Shown piece by piece: positions 1 to 10,425 of a stretch of DNA of 64,000 bases (the first letter of the stretch is position 1; the number at the start of each line of letters is the position of its first letter). Source of the DNA: Podocnemis expansa (lineage: Eukaryota; Chordata; Testudines; Podocnemididae). The stretch is from positions 40,588,741 to 40,652,740 of the forward strand of contig ML681990.1 of assembly GCA_007922195.1 (NCBI GenBank), in the 5' to 3' direction. Made by a program: the position numbers and the translations under genes. The notes under the pieces are model-generated. The model was not told the origin of the DNA and ran no database searches. It saw only the letters and a program-made list of their open reading frames with translations.

Positions 1-52
1 AATCAAAATAATCTGCATTATTTTGATTTAAAGACTGTGGGTGGACATACCC
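1..52. mobile_element. Right end of a palindromic MITE (family M), cut by window edge
   Basis: The stretch ends in GTGGACATACCC, the terminal inverted repeat of the MITE family called M here. Its AATCAAAATAATCTG segment closely matches the right part of the copy ending at 54741. The left part lies outside the window, so no target duplication can be tested. Confidence 0.75.
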
Positions 53-517
53 TCATTGTTTTTGCTGTACAGAGACTAACACAGCTTCCCTTCTGGAAAG
101 TTCTCATATACTACAAAAATACCATCTTCTGGACCAGGAAGAGAGCAGTTGGCTATAGTGTAGCGATGTTGGCAATAGCAGACCTTCCTATAGTCCAAAG
201 GGGCCAATTATCAGTGATTTAATAAGATCTGAACAGGCTGAAGATCCAGAACAGCTGAATCAGAGTTCATATCAAGGCTGTGGGCTTGATTCTCCATTCT
301 CCTTCACCTTGAGACATTATTTATACTTCTGTCTAGTGGCCCTGATTCTGCATTATGCTTGAGATCGCTTTATGACACTTCATAGTGTTACATTTGCTGG
401 ATTCCAAAAACTGACACTTCTAAGTAACAAAACAATTTTATTGTATTAATGTTATTTTTTTAATGTTAGGGCTATTCTTTTATTTAAATCAACTTAATAT
501 GCTAGATAATATAAATA
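53..517. other. Single-copy AT-rich sequence
   Basis: I see no repeat family, RNA gene or credible exon here. The 61-codon frame starting at 37 overlaps the MITE end and has no recognisable motif. Confidence 0.5.
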
Positions 518-727
518 CTCTAAAATAGTGATTTTCAACCTTTTCCCTTGGAACCTAGCTGAGAGAGATTATTTATGCCTGCAACCCACAATTACATCTT
601 TGAGCAGTGTATTTCAGTCTTTTGGCGGCAGCAGCAGCAGCAGCAGGGGGTGCCGCAACCTAGTGCCTGAGGGTCTGCGACCCAGTTCTGGGTCCCGACC
701 CTAAGTTTGAAAACAAGTGCTCTAAAA
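518..727. mobile_element. Short hAT-type MITE with perfect 8-bp target duplication
   Basis: The element itself is 526-719 (194 bp). It is flanked by identical 8-mers CTCTAAAA at 518-525 and 720-727, the duplication length typical of hAT transposases. The ends TAGTGATTTTCAACC and (reverse complement of the right end) CACTTGTTTTCAAAC form an imperfect inverted repeat of the CAGTGGTTTTCAAAC type. The interior holds a short (CAG)n tract near 630-646 and no open frame, so it is non-autonomous. Confidence 0.85.
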
Positions 728-1502
728 TATTTGTTTCCAATAAAATCTTCATAGTGTAAGATACTTTTTAAAGAAACACATCTAACATAAGTAATACATG
801 TTTTAAAGATCAGTCTACGATGTGACTTTTACAAATAAAATAGCTACTTCATCATCAAGTTCATCAGCCTGTTAAAACTGTAAATCTGTAGCTATTTAAT
901 AGGCCTTGCAAAGAATATTTGCCACTGTGCAGAGAGCTGCATTGTACACTATATACTATTCATGCAATGCATGGAAAGAATTTTCCCACTGAACAGACAA
1001 GTATGTTAAGCCTTTTCTTCAGTACCTTGGCAGCTTTCCTAACTAGATCTGTTCCCTTCCACCCTCTCTCTTTACAACTGTAAATGGATGATTATTTCTG
1101 GTCTGCTTCAGACAGTTTCTGATTTCTGTCTGTCTGAATGCTGAGGTAATTTCTCTATGAATCTCTAATGTGGTTTGTCCACAGAAATTATCTGGCACTA
1201 CAGGCTCCAGATATTCCCAGCAGATTTTAAGGGGTACGCTATTACAAAAGAGAATTTGTGTGCAAAGTCTTTGCATGTAGAAGAGTCAGGATTCTACCTG
1301 TTTTCTGCTACTAAATCTGGCACGGTCACATGGAGGAGAGCAAAGTATGGCTACTTGGTAAAACAGTACAATTGAATTCTAACAAGTGCATGGCATGATG
1401 TCTGAGATGTGAAGGCCTAGTAGATTGTTTTATGGGCTCATTGTGCCTGCTAGGCACAGGTCCATGATGCTGGCTGTGCAGAGCTCCTCCATGCACATGG
1501 AA
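728..1502. other. Single-copy sequence
   Basis: No supported feature. The overlapping short frames on both strands at 1043-1526 have no known motif and look like chance. Confidence 0.5.
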
Positions 1503-1911
1503 AACAAGCAAGGAGTCTAGTGGCACTTTTAAAGACTAAGAAATTTATTTATCGCATGAGCTTTCATGGGAGAAAATCCCACTTTGTCAGATGCTTGAAA
1601 ATGGAGAAGTACAGATGAATGGGAGAAAATAAATGCAGGGAAGTATAAGTCATAGAATCAAGTCAGACTGTTACAGCAAATCAAAACATTTGTTAGGATT
1701 CAAACAGTTGACACCAGCGTGTAGGAAGAAGGTGAAGGGAAAAAGAAAAGCAAAATTTCCTGTTGTAATGGGGGTAAAAAGTTAGTCTCTGTTTAACCCT
1801 AAGTTGTGTCAAATCTGCATACAAATTCCAGTTCTGCAGTTTCTCTTTGAAGCTTAGAAGCAAGGAGTCCTGTGGCACTTGAAGATCAATAAATTTATTC
1901 ATTGAATGAGA

Positions 1912-1940
1912 TTTCATGGGAGAAAATCCCACTTCATCAG
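1912..1940 (-). ncRNA. Hammerhead-ribozyme-like core in PLE terminal repeat
   Basis: Read on the minus strand, CTGATGA (1940-1934) is followed by a hairpin, GTGGGA / TTTTC loop / TCCCAT, and then GAAA (1915-1912). CUGANGA, stem II and GAAA in this order and spacing are the conserved hammerhead core, and PLEs are known to carry hammerhead motifs. The cleavage triplet (U-H after a very short stem III) is not evident, so self-cleavage is not claimed. Confidence 0.5.
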
Positions 1941-1956
1941 ATGCTTTGAAGTTTGA

Positions 1957-2128
1957 TTTGTATGATTTCTATTTGCATAAGTAGGGCTCTTAAGAGATGA
2001 TTGTCAGAGTGATCAAGAAGAGTGAACTGTTCCTCTATTGGTTTTTGAATGTTATTACTTTTAATTTCAGATTTGTGGCCATTTATTCTTTTGTGCAGAG
2101 ACTTTGTTTTACTGAACCTGGCTAACAT
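1957..2128 (-). pseudogene. Decayed PLE coding segment, GIY-YIG-like endonuclease region
   Basis: The minus-strand frame contains SLHKRINGHKSEIK followed by an EQFTLLDHSDNHLL segment. This matches the second half of the GIY-YIG endonuclease region of Penelope-like elements, where R-x-N-G-H-x-S-x-I followed by a FN-LPGHS-type block is characteristic. The upstream GIY/YIG strands and the whole reverse transcriptase are missing. The assignment is from family knowledge and pattern; no alignment was run. It matters because it ties the short palindromic P repeats of this window to PLEs. Confidence 0.65.
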
Positions 2129-2150
2129 GGCTACCCCTTCTGAACTTGTC

Positions 2151-2591
2151 AGTGCAAGTGGGGAATCACATCTTCTGCCGCTACCACTTTAAGAAGTAGC
2201 AGCAAACACTCCCTTCCCTTCAGTCAGCTTTGCTGCTGGTATGGTGGGGGCCAAATTTATGGCTCCAAGTCCAGCTACTCTCTTTGCTTCCTACCCCTGT
2301 CTGTGTTACAGAGTGCTGTTCAGTGCTTGTACTCAGGTGAGAGAAAGATCTGATATTCCACTTGCATTTTTACTTGCCCATTTCTTTATCTGTGCACTGG
2401 CCAGACACAGTTTCCCAAAATCACTCCCACCAATGTAATCGATAATCAAAAAGGGTTCTGTTAGCATGATTCTGGCACCAAAGCAGCTCTTGTCAACGCA
2501 AGGAATACCTTACTGCAAGTAAGAACTTCTCATGTGATGTATTGCGAAGCGATTTTATATTATTACAAGAACATGTTCTGAGGCCTATGTT
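2151..2591. other. Single-copy sequence
   Basis: No supported feature. The 65-codon frame at 2241-2438 lacks any recognisable domain. Confidence 0.45.
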
Positions 2592-2780
2592 ATTAGTCTA
2601 ACAAATTTATTTATCACATAAGCTTTAGTGGGAGAAAATCCCACTTTTTCAGATGTTTCAAGTGGGATTTTCTGCCATGAACGCTCATGTGATCTGTAAA
2701 TTTATTATTCTTTAAAAGTGCCACAGAACTCCTTGTTTATTTTGCTGAATTAAACTAACAGGACTACTCCTTTGGAACTT
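2592..2780. mobile_element. Palindromic PLE terminal-repeat copy
   Basis: Two arms face each other: AAATTTATTTAT...AAAATCCCACTT on the left and AAGTGGGATTTTCT...CTTTAAAAGTGCC on the right, ending in the outer-end word ACTCCTTTGGAACTT. The centre (TTTTTCAGATGTTTCAAG) is collapsed. Hammerhead-like words are decayed in both arms (CTGAAAA, GAAC). Confidence 0.75.
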
Positions 2781-3224
2781 AATTACTACACAGTGATCTA
2801 TTTCTGCACTCAGATCCAAATGTCTTAACTTGCCTATACAGTTTTGATATTTGCAGTGGAAAACTAGACATACAAATGTGTGCAAAGCTTATATGTGAAT
2901 TTTATGAACGTCAGACCATAAAAGGCCTTCATTTTGTGTATTTGTAAATTTTCTGACTTGGGCACTGGGGTTGTGTAACAATGAGGCTACTGCCTGATTT
3001 CTGTGCACAGCTGCATGCTCAACAAAGCAGAAGAGAACTTTGTGCATAGAAAAAAACTGAGGCCCTTTAAAATTTGGCCATAAAAAAGAAAATGAAAATT
3101 ATAATTCATGCAAGACTTCTGCAAAGTGTCAGCAACAGTAATATGAGTCAGATTCAGTGTGGTCTGGGGGCCTATTTTAAAATAAATAAAATTATTGCCT
3201 TGTCCATACCCAGGTGTTAGGAAT
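2781..3224. other. Single-copy sequence
   Basis: Nothing supported; AT-rich with scattered stops in all frames. Confidence 0.45.
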
Positions 3225-3690
3225 TTATCCTGTAATAGCCTGTGTAACTCAGTGCTCTCACAATACTATACTCAGTAATTACCCACATAACCATAACACA
3301 ACACCATGATGATGCTATTGCATCACTATATACAGCGACTGCATACATAATAAACAAAGAGTCCTGTGGCACTTTTAAAGACTGACAAATTTATTTATTG
3401 TATGAGCTTACATGGACTCTTCGTTTTGCTGAATTAGACTGATGAGGCTGCCCCTTTGGAACTTGCAAACATAATACTAGTGTCATATCACAACATCTAG
3501 TAGCAATCTGTATAAATACCCTAACACAATGCCATCACAATACTACATTACATATTGAGTAGCAGCGTGCACAACATCACATTACTCCATGACATACAAT
3601 AGCAACCGACATAACACTACAGTATCATCACATCACATCACTCCTTACAGTAACTGCTTGTATAATACTCTAACATCCACAATCACTATA
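3225..3690. repeat. Degenerate AC-rich satellite-like array
   Basis: Words such as ATAACACTACA, CATCACATCACT, GTAGCAAT and TACAGTAACTG recur at loose intervals of roughly 50-80 bp on both sides of an inserted PLE copy. The periodicity is poor, so this is an old, degenerate tandem array or low-complexity tract. It holds no open frame. Confidence 0.45.
3353..3468. mobile_element. Short PLE terminal-repeat copy with 8-bp duplication
   Basis: It starts AACAAAGAGTCCTGTGGC and ends CCCCTTTGGAACTTGCA. Perfect 8-bp duplications ACATAATA lie at 3345-3352 and 3469-3476. The ribozyme-like centre is deleted (ATGAGCTTACATGG joins directly to ACTCTTCGTTTTG). It splits the surrounding AC-rich array and therefore postdates it. 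Confidence 0.75.
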
Positions 3691-4408
3691 AAAACACCTG
3701 TGTTGATGAGGCACATCATCATCACCATCTCCTGGAGATACAAGCTTGTATCACACTGTTAGGAAAAACTTGGTCAGATCAGTACTCATTGTAATAGCCT
3801 TTTTTCCATCATCAGACCACGTTCTCATGTGTACTCAATTTAAAATGAAATTCTGAAGTCCTTAACACATATCTCAGGACTAAGTATTTCAAGATTAAAT
3901 CTCAGGTTACATTTGATTTCCTAAAAGCAGTGCAGAAACAGTACAGTGTTTCAAGGCTTGTCCTGTTTTATTTGGATCTAGTTATAAATCCAGCTAAATA
4001 ACAGAATCCTCTTCATCTAAGGACATGTCCCTTATCTTAATCAAATGTTCAGCACCAGTTCTTTGGAAAAAGTGTAATGAGCTACACTGAACATCTGCCT
4101 TTAGACAGTGAAACACAAATAAGCATCGGTTGGAGAATTCCTTAATAAACATTAGTGACGTGTAAACACCACCATAAAGTTACCAGCTTTACAAATTGCA
4201 TTACTAAATCTTATCTTTTCATATTTCTATTATTTTATCTTAAAACTAGTTATTCCAGACTCTTCTCTCCCTATTCTTCCAGAATAAAAAAACCAAAACC
4301 AAACACAAACCCCCGCTCTTCATGGAGAAATATACCAACCTACTTTTCTGCTAAAACCATGACAATCAAACTAAAGGTGAGCTGGAGTTGGGATGCAGAT
4401 TTGAATCC
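3691..4408. other. Single-copy sequence
   Basis: No supported feature. The 94-codon frame at 4155-4439 runs into the next PLE and shows no domain. Confidence 0.45.
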
Positions 4409-4636
4409 AGCAAGGACTCCTGTGGCACTTAAAGACTAACAAATTTATTTATTGCAAGAGCTTTTGTGGGAGAAAATTCCACTTCATCAGGCACTTTGAA
4501 GATGGGAGTATCTGACAAACTGGGTTTTTCTCCTATGAAAGCTCATGTGATAAAAGAAAACTTGGTAGTCTTTAAAAGTGCCACAGGACTCCTTTCTTGT
4601 TTTGCTGAACTCTTAACACAGCTACCCCTTTGAGAT
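4409..4636. mobile_element. Palindromic PLE terminal-repeat copy
   Basis: Both arms are present: a left arm with AAAGACTAACAAATTTATTT and AAAATTCCACTTCATCAG, and a right arm with TCTGACAAACTGGG, TCTCCTATGAAAGCTC and AGTGCCACAGGACTCC, ending GCTACCCCTTTGAG. Minus-strand CTGATGA lies at 4490-4484; plus-strand CTGACAA lies at 4512-4518 followed by GAAA at 4537-4540. No clear target duplication was found. Confidence 0.75.
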
Positions 4637-5226
4637 TTTTTTCAGACTGTGAACTTTCCCAGGGTCTGGGGGAGAAGTTTGTCAGATTTGTACTTCTGGC
4701 CCATAATAAGTAATAAACCAGAACTGGAAAGTTCTGATCTGCATCTGTAAATGGGCCTTTTGAAATGCCCAATGGGAGGAAAGTGGTTGCAACCATTATT
4801 CAGTTTTAAAGCAGTTTGTAAAGAACAAGGTGAGAAGCATAACTATGCTTCTTTGTTACCTTTATAAGTAACAACATGTAGCGGACACCTCTGGACATGT
4901 AAAGGGCAGTCATTGAACTTTTTAATTTTATTCCCCAAGAATTGCAAAAGTAACTGGGACTGTAGACATCTCAATTTTTGAGTCTCCAATCTGAGACATT
5001 CTAAAAGGACCTGGTTTTCAAGAAGTGTTCAATACTTGCTCCTTGAAAACCAGGCTCTTTTAAGGGGTTCTGTTTTGGTCTCCCACAAACTGCTGCACCC
5101 TAAATCATTAATTGGTTTTGAAAAGCTTGGCCAAGGTGAAGAAAAATAAGAGTTTGCACTGGTTCTGTTTCTCTAGTTTATTCACGCATTTGCTCCTACT
5201 CCTATTGAAGTTAATTGGAGAGCTCT
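4637..5226. other. Single-copy sequence with one imperfect inverted repeat
   Basis: No gene seen. A short inverted pair (AAAAGGACCTGGTTTTCAAG near 5003 and CTTGAAAACCAGGCTCTTTT near 5042) could form a hairpin; origin unknown. Confidence 0.4.
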
Positions 5227-5460
5227 GGCTATTTCTATACTAGCAAATTAGGTTGAATTAAGGAGCCTTAATTCGAACTAATTTGAATCTTGCCTGCACT
5301 AGGCTTTGCCTAGTTCAAACTTTAAAAAAAAAAAAAAAGTGTGGTTAGTTCAAACTAAAAGTTAGTTCAAACTAAAAAAAGCACTTATTTCGAACTAACT
5401 TTCTAACTACTTAGTTTGAACTAACCAAGTCCAAACTAGATTTTTGGTGTAGACATAGCC
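5227..5460. mobile_element. Family M MITE, TTCGAACTAA subfamily
   Basis: It begins GGCTATTTCTATACTAG and ends GGTGTAGACATAGCC. The interior consists of repeated palindromic words (TTAGTTCAAAC, AATTCGAACTAA, TTTGAACTAA) plus a poly-A run. Flanking trinucleotides (TCT, ATA) do not match, so the duplication has decayed or an end is off by a few bases. Confidence 0.75.
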
Positions 5461-5798
5461 ATACTGACTGTGTTGGCAAGTGGAAGAAACGACAAGTTTG
5501 CAAGAACTTTTTGCAGAGAATCACCATAGTGTACAGAGGTACAGTGCTATTTGGCATGTTTTGCTATTCCCAGCTCAATATTTGCAAAATAAAATCTCTT
5601 GCCATTATTCTTTCAGCTGGCTGTACCATCGAGGTCCAGCTAACCATCTTATAACTTTCTCCCTTAATAGACATTTCTTTCTTCTTGTCTCAGTCTTGCC
5701 TGACCCCAGGGGTCCCTTTTTCTACGTCTGTGTTTTGAAAAATTGCTTTGGTTTCTTGACAGCAAGATAATCCTTTCAGGGTGCATTTCATTATAGAG
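5461..5798. other. Single-copy sequence
   Basis: Contains a 96-codon frame (5480-5770) with no recognisable motif; no supported feature. Confidence 0.4.
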
Positions 5799-5975
5799 CT
5801 GCGGTTCTCAACCAGCATGTTGGGACACGTTACTGTGTCACCACACAGTGGGAAGTGTGTTATGGAGAGCCAGGAAGATGACTGAATTCAGCCTGAGGAG
5901 GGTGGACGGGTATGTCCTATAGGGTCATGATATGTTGCTAAGTGTGTTGTGACCTGCAACATTTGAGAACCACCG
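5799..5975. mobile_element. Short hAT-type MITE
   Basis: The ends CTGCGGTTCTCAACC and TTTGAGAACCACCG are an inverted pair of the CAGTGGTTCTCAA type. Candidate 8-bp duplications TTATAGAG (5791-5798) and CTACAGAG (5976-5983) agree at six positions. No coding capacity. Confidence 0.7.
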
Positions 5976-5983
5976 CTACAGAG

Positions 5984-7599
5984 AACATTTCACTATCATC
6001 AGCATGTATTTAAAGAAACTAAGTGCATATGGCTCTAACAGCTTGGGCTCATCTGAAGCAGCCCAGCTGTTAAGAAAAGATCAACTACAGTCCCCAATGG
6101 CTGTCATTTTAAATTTTTCTTTCAAAACATATCATGATGACTGGTCATATCAGAGTTATCATCTTATGGTGATATTTTATTTTTATAAAAGTTTTGTAAA
6201 TGTTCCTGTTCACTATATGTTAAATTTATTTTGCTGTTTTAAGGAAGGTTGAAGTTTTTGATATCATTTGTCAGCAAATCAGAGTGGCAACTGGGAATAT
6301 AGTTATTTATCTTATGTACCTGTATGGTTTCCATTACCGTGGTATTCGACCACCTCATAGCAGCTAATATGCTTGTTCGCAAAACACCCTATCAGTTATC
6401 CATAGCGAATAACTGGGAGTGGTCACTGCATCACTGGGGGGGGGGCAATAGGAGTTCTTCCAATGACTTCAGTGAAAGTGCATAATACCATACCACATTT
6501 CAAATCACAAAAAACAAACAAACAAACCGAACCAGGACACATGGGAGCAAGAAGTGGAAAGCAAAACGCAGATGAACTTAATTTGTCTGTCTGGGTCTAT
6601 TCAAATTATTGTCAATCAGTGAGTACCTCTGTAAATAAATAAATAAATAAAATAATGCCCCGTGTTCCTTCTGCTGAGTGATAGAGACCAAAACTATGGT
6701 AATTGCTTGTAAATGGCCATGGTTATTGTGGGGGAAAATGTGACTGCAGTAGCATCTCTTCTCCACTGCTTAACAACAGCCAGCCTCAATATAAAACTGT
6801 CATATGATATATTTTCTGATTTACATCTATTTGCTATCAACTGTACACACGGTCAACATTATTCTGGGCATATTTTTACTTCAGACAGTGGCACCTGTGT
6901 CTCAGTAAGGACTGCGTAATAACTGCAGGACATATATCTATTACCCAAAGTGAGTATGCAGTATCTGAAGCTCAGAATCCCTGGTTTAACAGATGAATGG
7001 GTTAAATTTTCTGTCACACAATGAACCAAATTATTGTGACTGGCACAGCACTGCACTGTTCTTTTTTCTCTCCCTTCCTTGGCTTACCTTCCAAAATCCT
7101 TATATCACATTTTCTTTCTTGCAACCATAATTGAAATAGATGGGCACTGGGGCAGAAATACATTTTTCAGAGCCGTAAAAATAGTTTCCTTTCTTTTTAT
7201 TAGTAGAACATAGATTAAAGTTCAGTCTTCTCTCCAAAATAGGCAAGGAGGAGGAAGTACTCAATTTGGCAGTGCACTTGGGGTTTGAAACATTGCTGCT
7301 TTCCAAACATGTCATCAGGGTCATTAATTAAGTGCTAGAACAGGCAACTTCAACCAAATGAAACCAGGGAAAATTACACTTTGCTGACCTATATAAAGAT
7401 CATGTAAGTTTAAATCATACTGAAAGCTTTACGGGGCCATCTAGCCCAGAGCGCTCTGCAGTAAACATAAATGTACTGCAATGAGATTGTTGTTAACTAG
7501 GACCAAGTAATTACCGACTGTGCTTGTCTCCTCTTGAATTTTTTCTGCAAATGTTGAGTAGCAAATGAAATAAGGCTCATGGGAACAAAGAATTTTAAG
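5984..7599. other. Long single-copy stretch
   Basis: No supported gene or recognised repeat. It holds a G-run near 6435, an (AAAC)n tract near 6510-6530 and an (AAAT)n tract near 6632-6650. Frames of 60-80 codons occur on both strands without motifs. Confidence 0.45.
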
Positions 7600-7603
7600 C
7601 AAG

Positions 7604-8558
7604 TGTAACCAGCTAGGGTGGGCTCAAATTCATTTATTTGTCCCTCTCCAGTGCCTCACAGAGAAACCCCTGCAGAAAGCGGCTGGAGAGCCAGGATCCA
7701 GTCTGTAAAGGGGCTCACAGTGAACACGGTTCAGAATTCATTAAAAAAACCCCAAAATCAAGGTACTATATTAAACATTAACTTTACAAACCGTCTTATG
7801 AAAGCAGATAAAATGATTAATATACAGATCTATAATACATAGTGGCTATTTAGCAGTATCTGAGTCTGTTATGGTCTCAAATCACCAAGTCCAAAGGCTT
7901 GTGTTAGAAGAAGCAACTCCCTCCTCTTTGGCAGCAGAAATCCTCTGTATGAGTCTTTGAAGACCTTTCTTCCTCTGCTGGGAGCACTGCTGTCCACACA
8001 GCTTACTCAGTCCACACTCATTTACATATATATAAAAAAACCCGTTACAAAAGAAAAATACAGCGCTGACAATAACCAAATATAATTGCCTCTTTCCCCT
8101 TATTACACTCAAGAACTGTAGTAAAGCCCGTAACCCAGCATATAAAGTTAAAAGGAAACTACTCTTCTTTTCCCAATGGTTTCTTCTCTGTAACCACTGC
8201 CTCCAGACTTCCCTGCTGGAGGGTTAACAAGGCTACTGACCTGAAGCAAAATGGCTCAGAGTTGGGGAAACCAGCCTGCTGTCTGCTCCTGGCTCAGCTT
8301 CTCCCCTTGCACAGAGCCCAAGTACTCTCCTCAACAAGTACTGTCCTCGATGCAACTGGCCTGGCTGCTTGATCTCAGACATCTGACCACTGCACTGCCA
8401 GGGAACCTTGCTCAGCATGCTCAAAGCTACACAGAATATGCTGGAAACTTCTGGGTCTAGACAGCTAAATTTGCCCAGGAACAGTGACCCAGCAAGAGCA
8501 ACACAGAGCCCAGCAAATCTCTTGAAGAGACACTCCTCATTTAAGCCCATGGGTTACA
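7604..8558 (-). mobile_element. Solo LTR of an endogenous retrovirus, 955 bp
   Basis: It starts TGTAACC and ends GGTTACA, giving the TG...CA ends of a retroviral LTR, and is flanked by a perfect 4-bp duplication CAAG (7600-7603, 8559-8562). It shares GGGTGGGCTCAAATTCATT, CTCCAGTGCCTCACAGAGA and GAGAGCCAGGATCCAG with the copy at 25224-25995. No gag, pol or env sequence adjoins it, so it is a solo LTR left by recombination. Orientation is inferred as minus from the polyadenylation-like AATAAAG present in the other copy. Confidence 0.8.
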
Positions 8559-8562
8559 CAAG

Positions 8563-9161
8563 CATAACGTTGCATGTGCTGAAAGCAAGTCTGAGTTAAT
8601 AAATTAGTGTGTGCACATAAAACTTATTTTAAATTAACCTGTGAATAAAAACAATACCAAGAGACCTTAGCATCCACTCGTGACAGTTGCATTGCAAATA
8701 ATTGCTGCTTCTTGTGAATTATTGACCAAACATGAAATTATTTAGTCGATAATGTCAGTTAATAAAGTCTGAAGAAAATGTACAAAAGTCTAAATATTTC
8801 ACTATACTCTGCTGCTGACTGTGGTTTCAGAACAGGACCCAAACTTAATTTTTTGGGCCTAGTAGAAACCTGTAAGATGGGCCCTTGGTTATTGGGGTTG
8901 CAGTCTAGGCGGGGCCCTGGTAAAGTGTACCCTTTTGGCCCTGTTTCAGAGAATGGCAGAGCAGAGATAAAGTGGGTTTTGTTTACCATGTCTACATTAT
9001 ATACAGTTTCTAGTCTAAGAAGGGTATTTCCTAGCACCAAGGCCTGAATACACAAAAGGATAGGTATTTGAGTCCTTGTTTCAGGCACCTAGGTTCTAGT
9101 TTTGAGATCACTGATATATACAGAACGCCTTTTGAACGTTATTGGTACCTAAAGTTACATA
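8563..9161. other. Single-copy sequence with overlapping antiparallel frames
   Basis: Frames of 89 codons (plus, 8778-9047) and 109 codons (minus, 8759-9088) overlap almost fully. Neither has a known motif, and such pairing usually reflects composition, not coding. Confidence 0.4.
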
Positions 9162-9343
9162 GGGCATGTCTGCATGGCAGAAAAAACCTGTAGCTAGCCT
9201 GTCATAGTTGACCTGGGCTTGCAAGACTCAGGCTATTTTATTGCTGTGTAGACATCTGGCTTGCGCTGAAGCCTGGGCTCTAGGACTCTGCAGGGTTGTG
9301 GGAGGACCACTCATGGGTTTTTCTTTGCTGTGTAGAGTTACCC
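9162..9343. mobile_element. MITE related to family M by its ends, GCTGGGCT-rich group
   Basis: It starts GGGCATGTCTGCATGGCAG and ends GCTGTGTAGAGTTACCC. The interior (CCTGGGCTTGC, GCTGTGTAGACATCTGG, GCCTGGGCTCTAGGACTCT) matches the copy at 50082-50362, not the TCGA-word copies. Flanking trinucleotides ATA and TTA differ by one base. Confidence 0.65.
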
Positions 9344-10156
9344 TTATTGCTTAAGTTTTTGCAGTGAAAGTTCCCTTGCTGCCTATGTTTCTGCTTCTGG
9401 GAATGCACACTGTTGCCTCCTTTTGGTGTCTAGGTCACAGCAGAACCAGGGGAAGATCAGCATTTAGCTGTCATGAGCTGTCTCAGGGACCTGATCTGGT
9501 AAATGTTCTCAGAAGGTGCCTTTTGGTCTTGGATCAAGCCTTAGATGAGTTCAGGCAAAACTGCAGGGGGAAGGCAGGAAGGCTGAGCAGCTCCCTAGTA
9601 ACTTTTAGCTCAATGACTAGATTCCTCACCTGGGATATGAAAAACTTGCTTGTACTCTCTCTCTCCCTCTCTCTCTCTCTCTCAAATGACTTTTTAGAAG
9701 TGTCACAGTGCACACAAGCAAGAAAATGATGCTCCAACCTGGTGGTTACTGCACTCCCCTGGGAGCTGACCATCAAAGATCTGGGCCCACTGCTCCAAAA
9801 CACTCTAACTATTTATTCAGAGTGCAACAGCTTCAACAGGACAGGAATCCTACATCAGAATGTTCTGTGGTGGCAGATTCCTGTTCAGATATTTTTGCAT
9901 GCTCAAATGGAAGAAGGACTTGAACTGGAAGTCTCTGCCATGTCTCAGGTGAGTATCTGAGCCCCTGGGCTAAAAGCTACGAGGGAGGTTTCTTCCCCAG
10001 CCACCCCTAAGCCCACCTAGCGGATTAGGCCCTGCATGTGAGTTAGGTGGCTGGATGCCTGTCTTCCTTTGGTTTGTTAATCACTCTGGCAGTGAGTCAG
10101 GAGTTAGGTGCCTGGGCACTTAGGGGCAGCAGTGCACATGACCCAAGGCAAAAACA
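9344..10156. other. Single-copy sequence with a (CT)n tract
   Basis: A CT microsatellite occupies about 9655-9683. The 121-codon frame at 9364-9729 gains a Leu-Ser repeat from this tract and has no domain; it is rejected as a gene. Confidence 0.5.
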
Positions 10157-10167
10157 TAGTCATCAAA

Positions 10168-10414
10168 TTTCCAGGGGTGTAGCAGTGTTAGTCTGTGTAC
10201 AGCAAAAACAAGGAGAATCTTGTGGCACCTTATAGACTAACAGATTTCTTTGGGCACAATAGGCTTTCGTGGGCTCCAACCCACTTTGTCAGATGCAAGA
10301 GTGCAGATGCATCTGAGGAAGTAGGTTGGAGCCCACAAAAACTTATGCCTGAAGAAATCTGTTAGTCTACAAGGTGCCACAGGACTCTTGCTGGTTTTTT
10401 TTTTTGTTTTTTTT
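10168..10414. mobile_element. PLE terminal-repeat copy, 11-bp target duplication, T-rich end
   Basis: Identical 11-mers TAGTCATCAAA flank the element at 10157-10167 and 10415-10425. It starts TTTCCAGGGGTGTAGCAG and ends in a broken T-run. Both arms carry a hammerhead-like core: minus strand CTGACAA (10292-10286), a GTGGG...CCCAC hairpin and GAAA (10268-10265); plus strand CTGAGGA (10313-10319), a hairpin, then AAAA in place of GAAA. It is a different subfamily from the other P copies (TTGGAGCCCAC instead of TTTTCTCCCAT). Confidence 0.85.
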
Positions 10415-10425
10415 TAGTCATCAAA

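Larger units (their letters stand above)
1503..2150 (-). mobile_element. Composite Penelope-like element (PLE) remnant
   Basis: A terminal-repeat fragment (1503-1595) is followed by interior sequence (about 1600-1856), a second terminal-repeat fragment (1857-1952), more interior with a decayed coding segment (1957-2110), and finally the outer end of the terminal repeat in inverse orientation (about 2108-2145, containing GCTACCCCTT). The terminal-repeat fragments share the words GGAGTCCTGTGGCACTT, AAATTTATTTAT and TGGGAGAAAATCCCACTT with all other P copies in this window. The second fragment interrupts the interior, so two insertion events, or the usual tandem pseudo-LTR arrangement of PLEs, are both possible. 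Interior wording also matches from memory a repeat abundant in turtle genomes. Confidence 0.75.

Noticed and set aside
9364..9729. 121-codon frame starting MKVPLLPMFLLLGMH, signal-peptide-like
   Set aside because: The start is only by chance hydrophobic; the rest has no domain and runs into a CT microsatellite.
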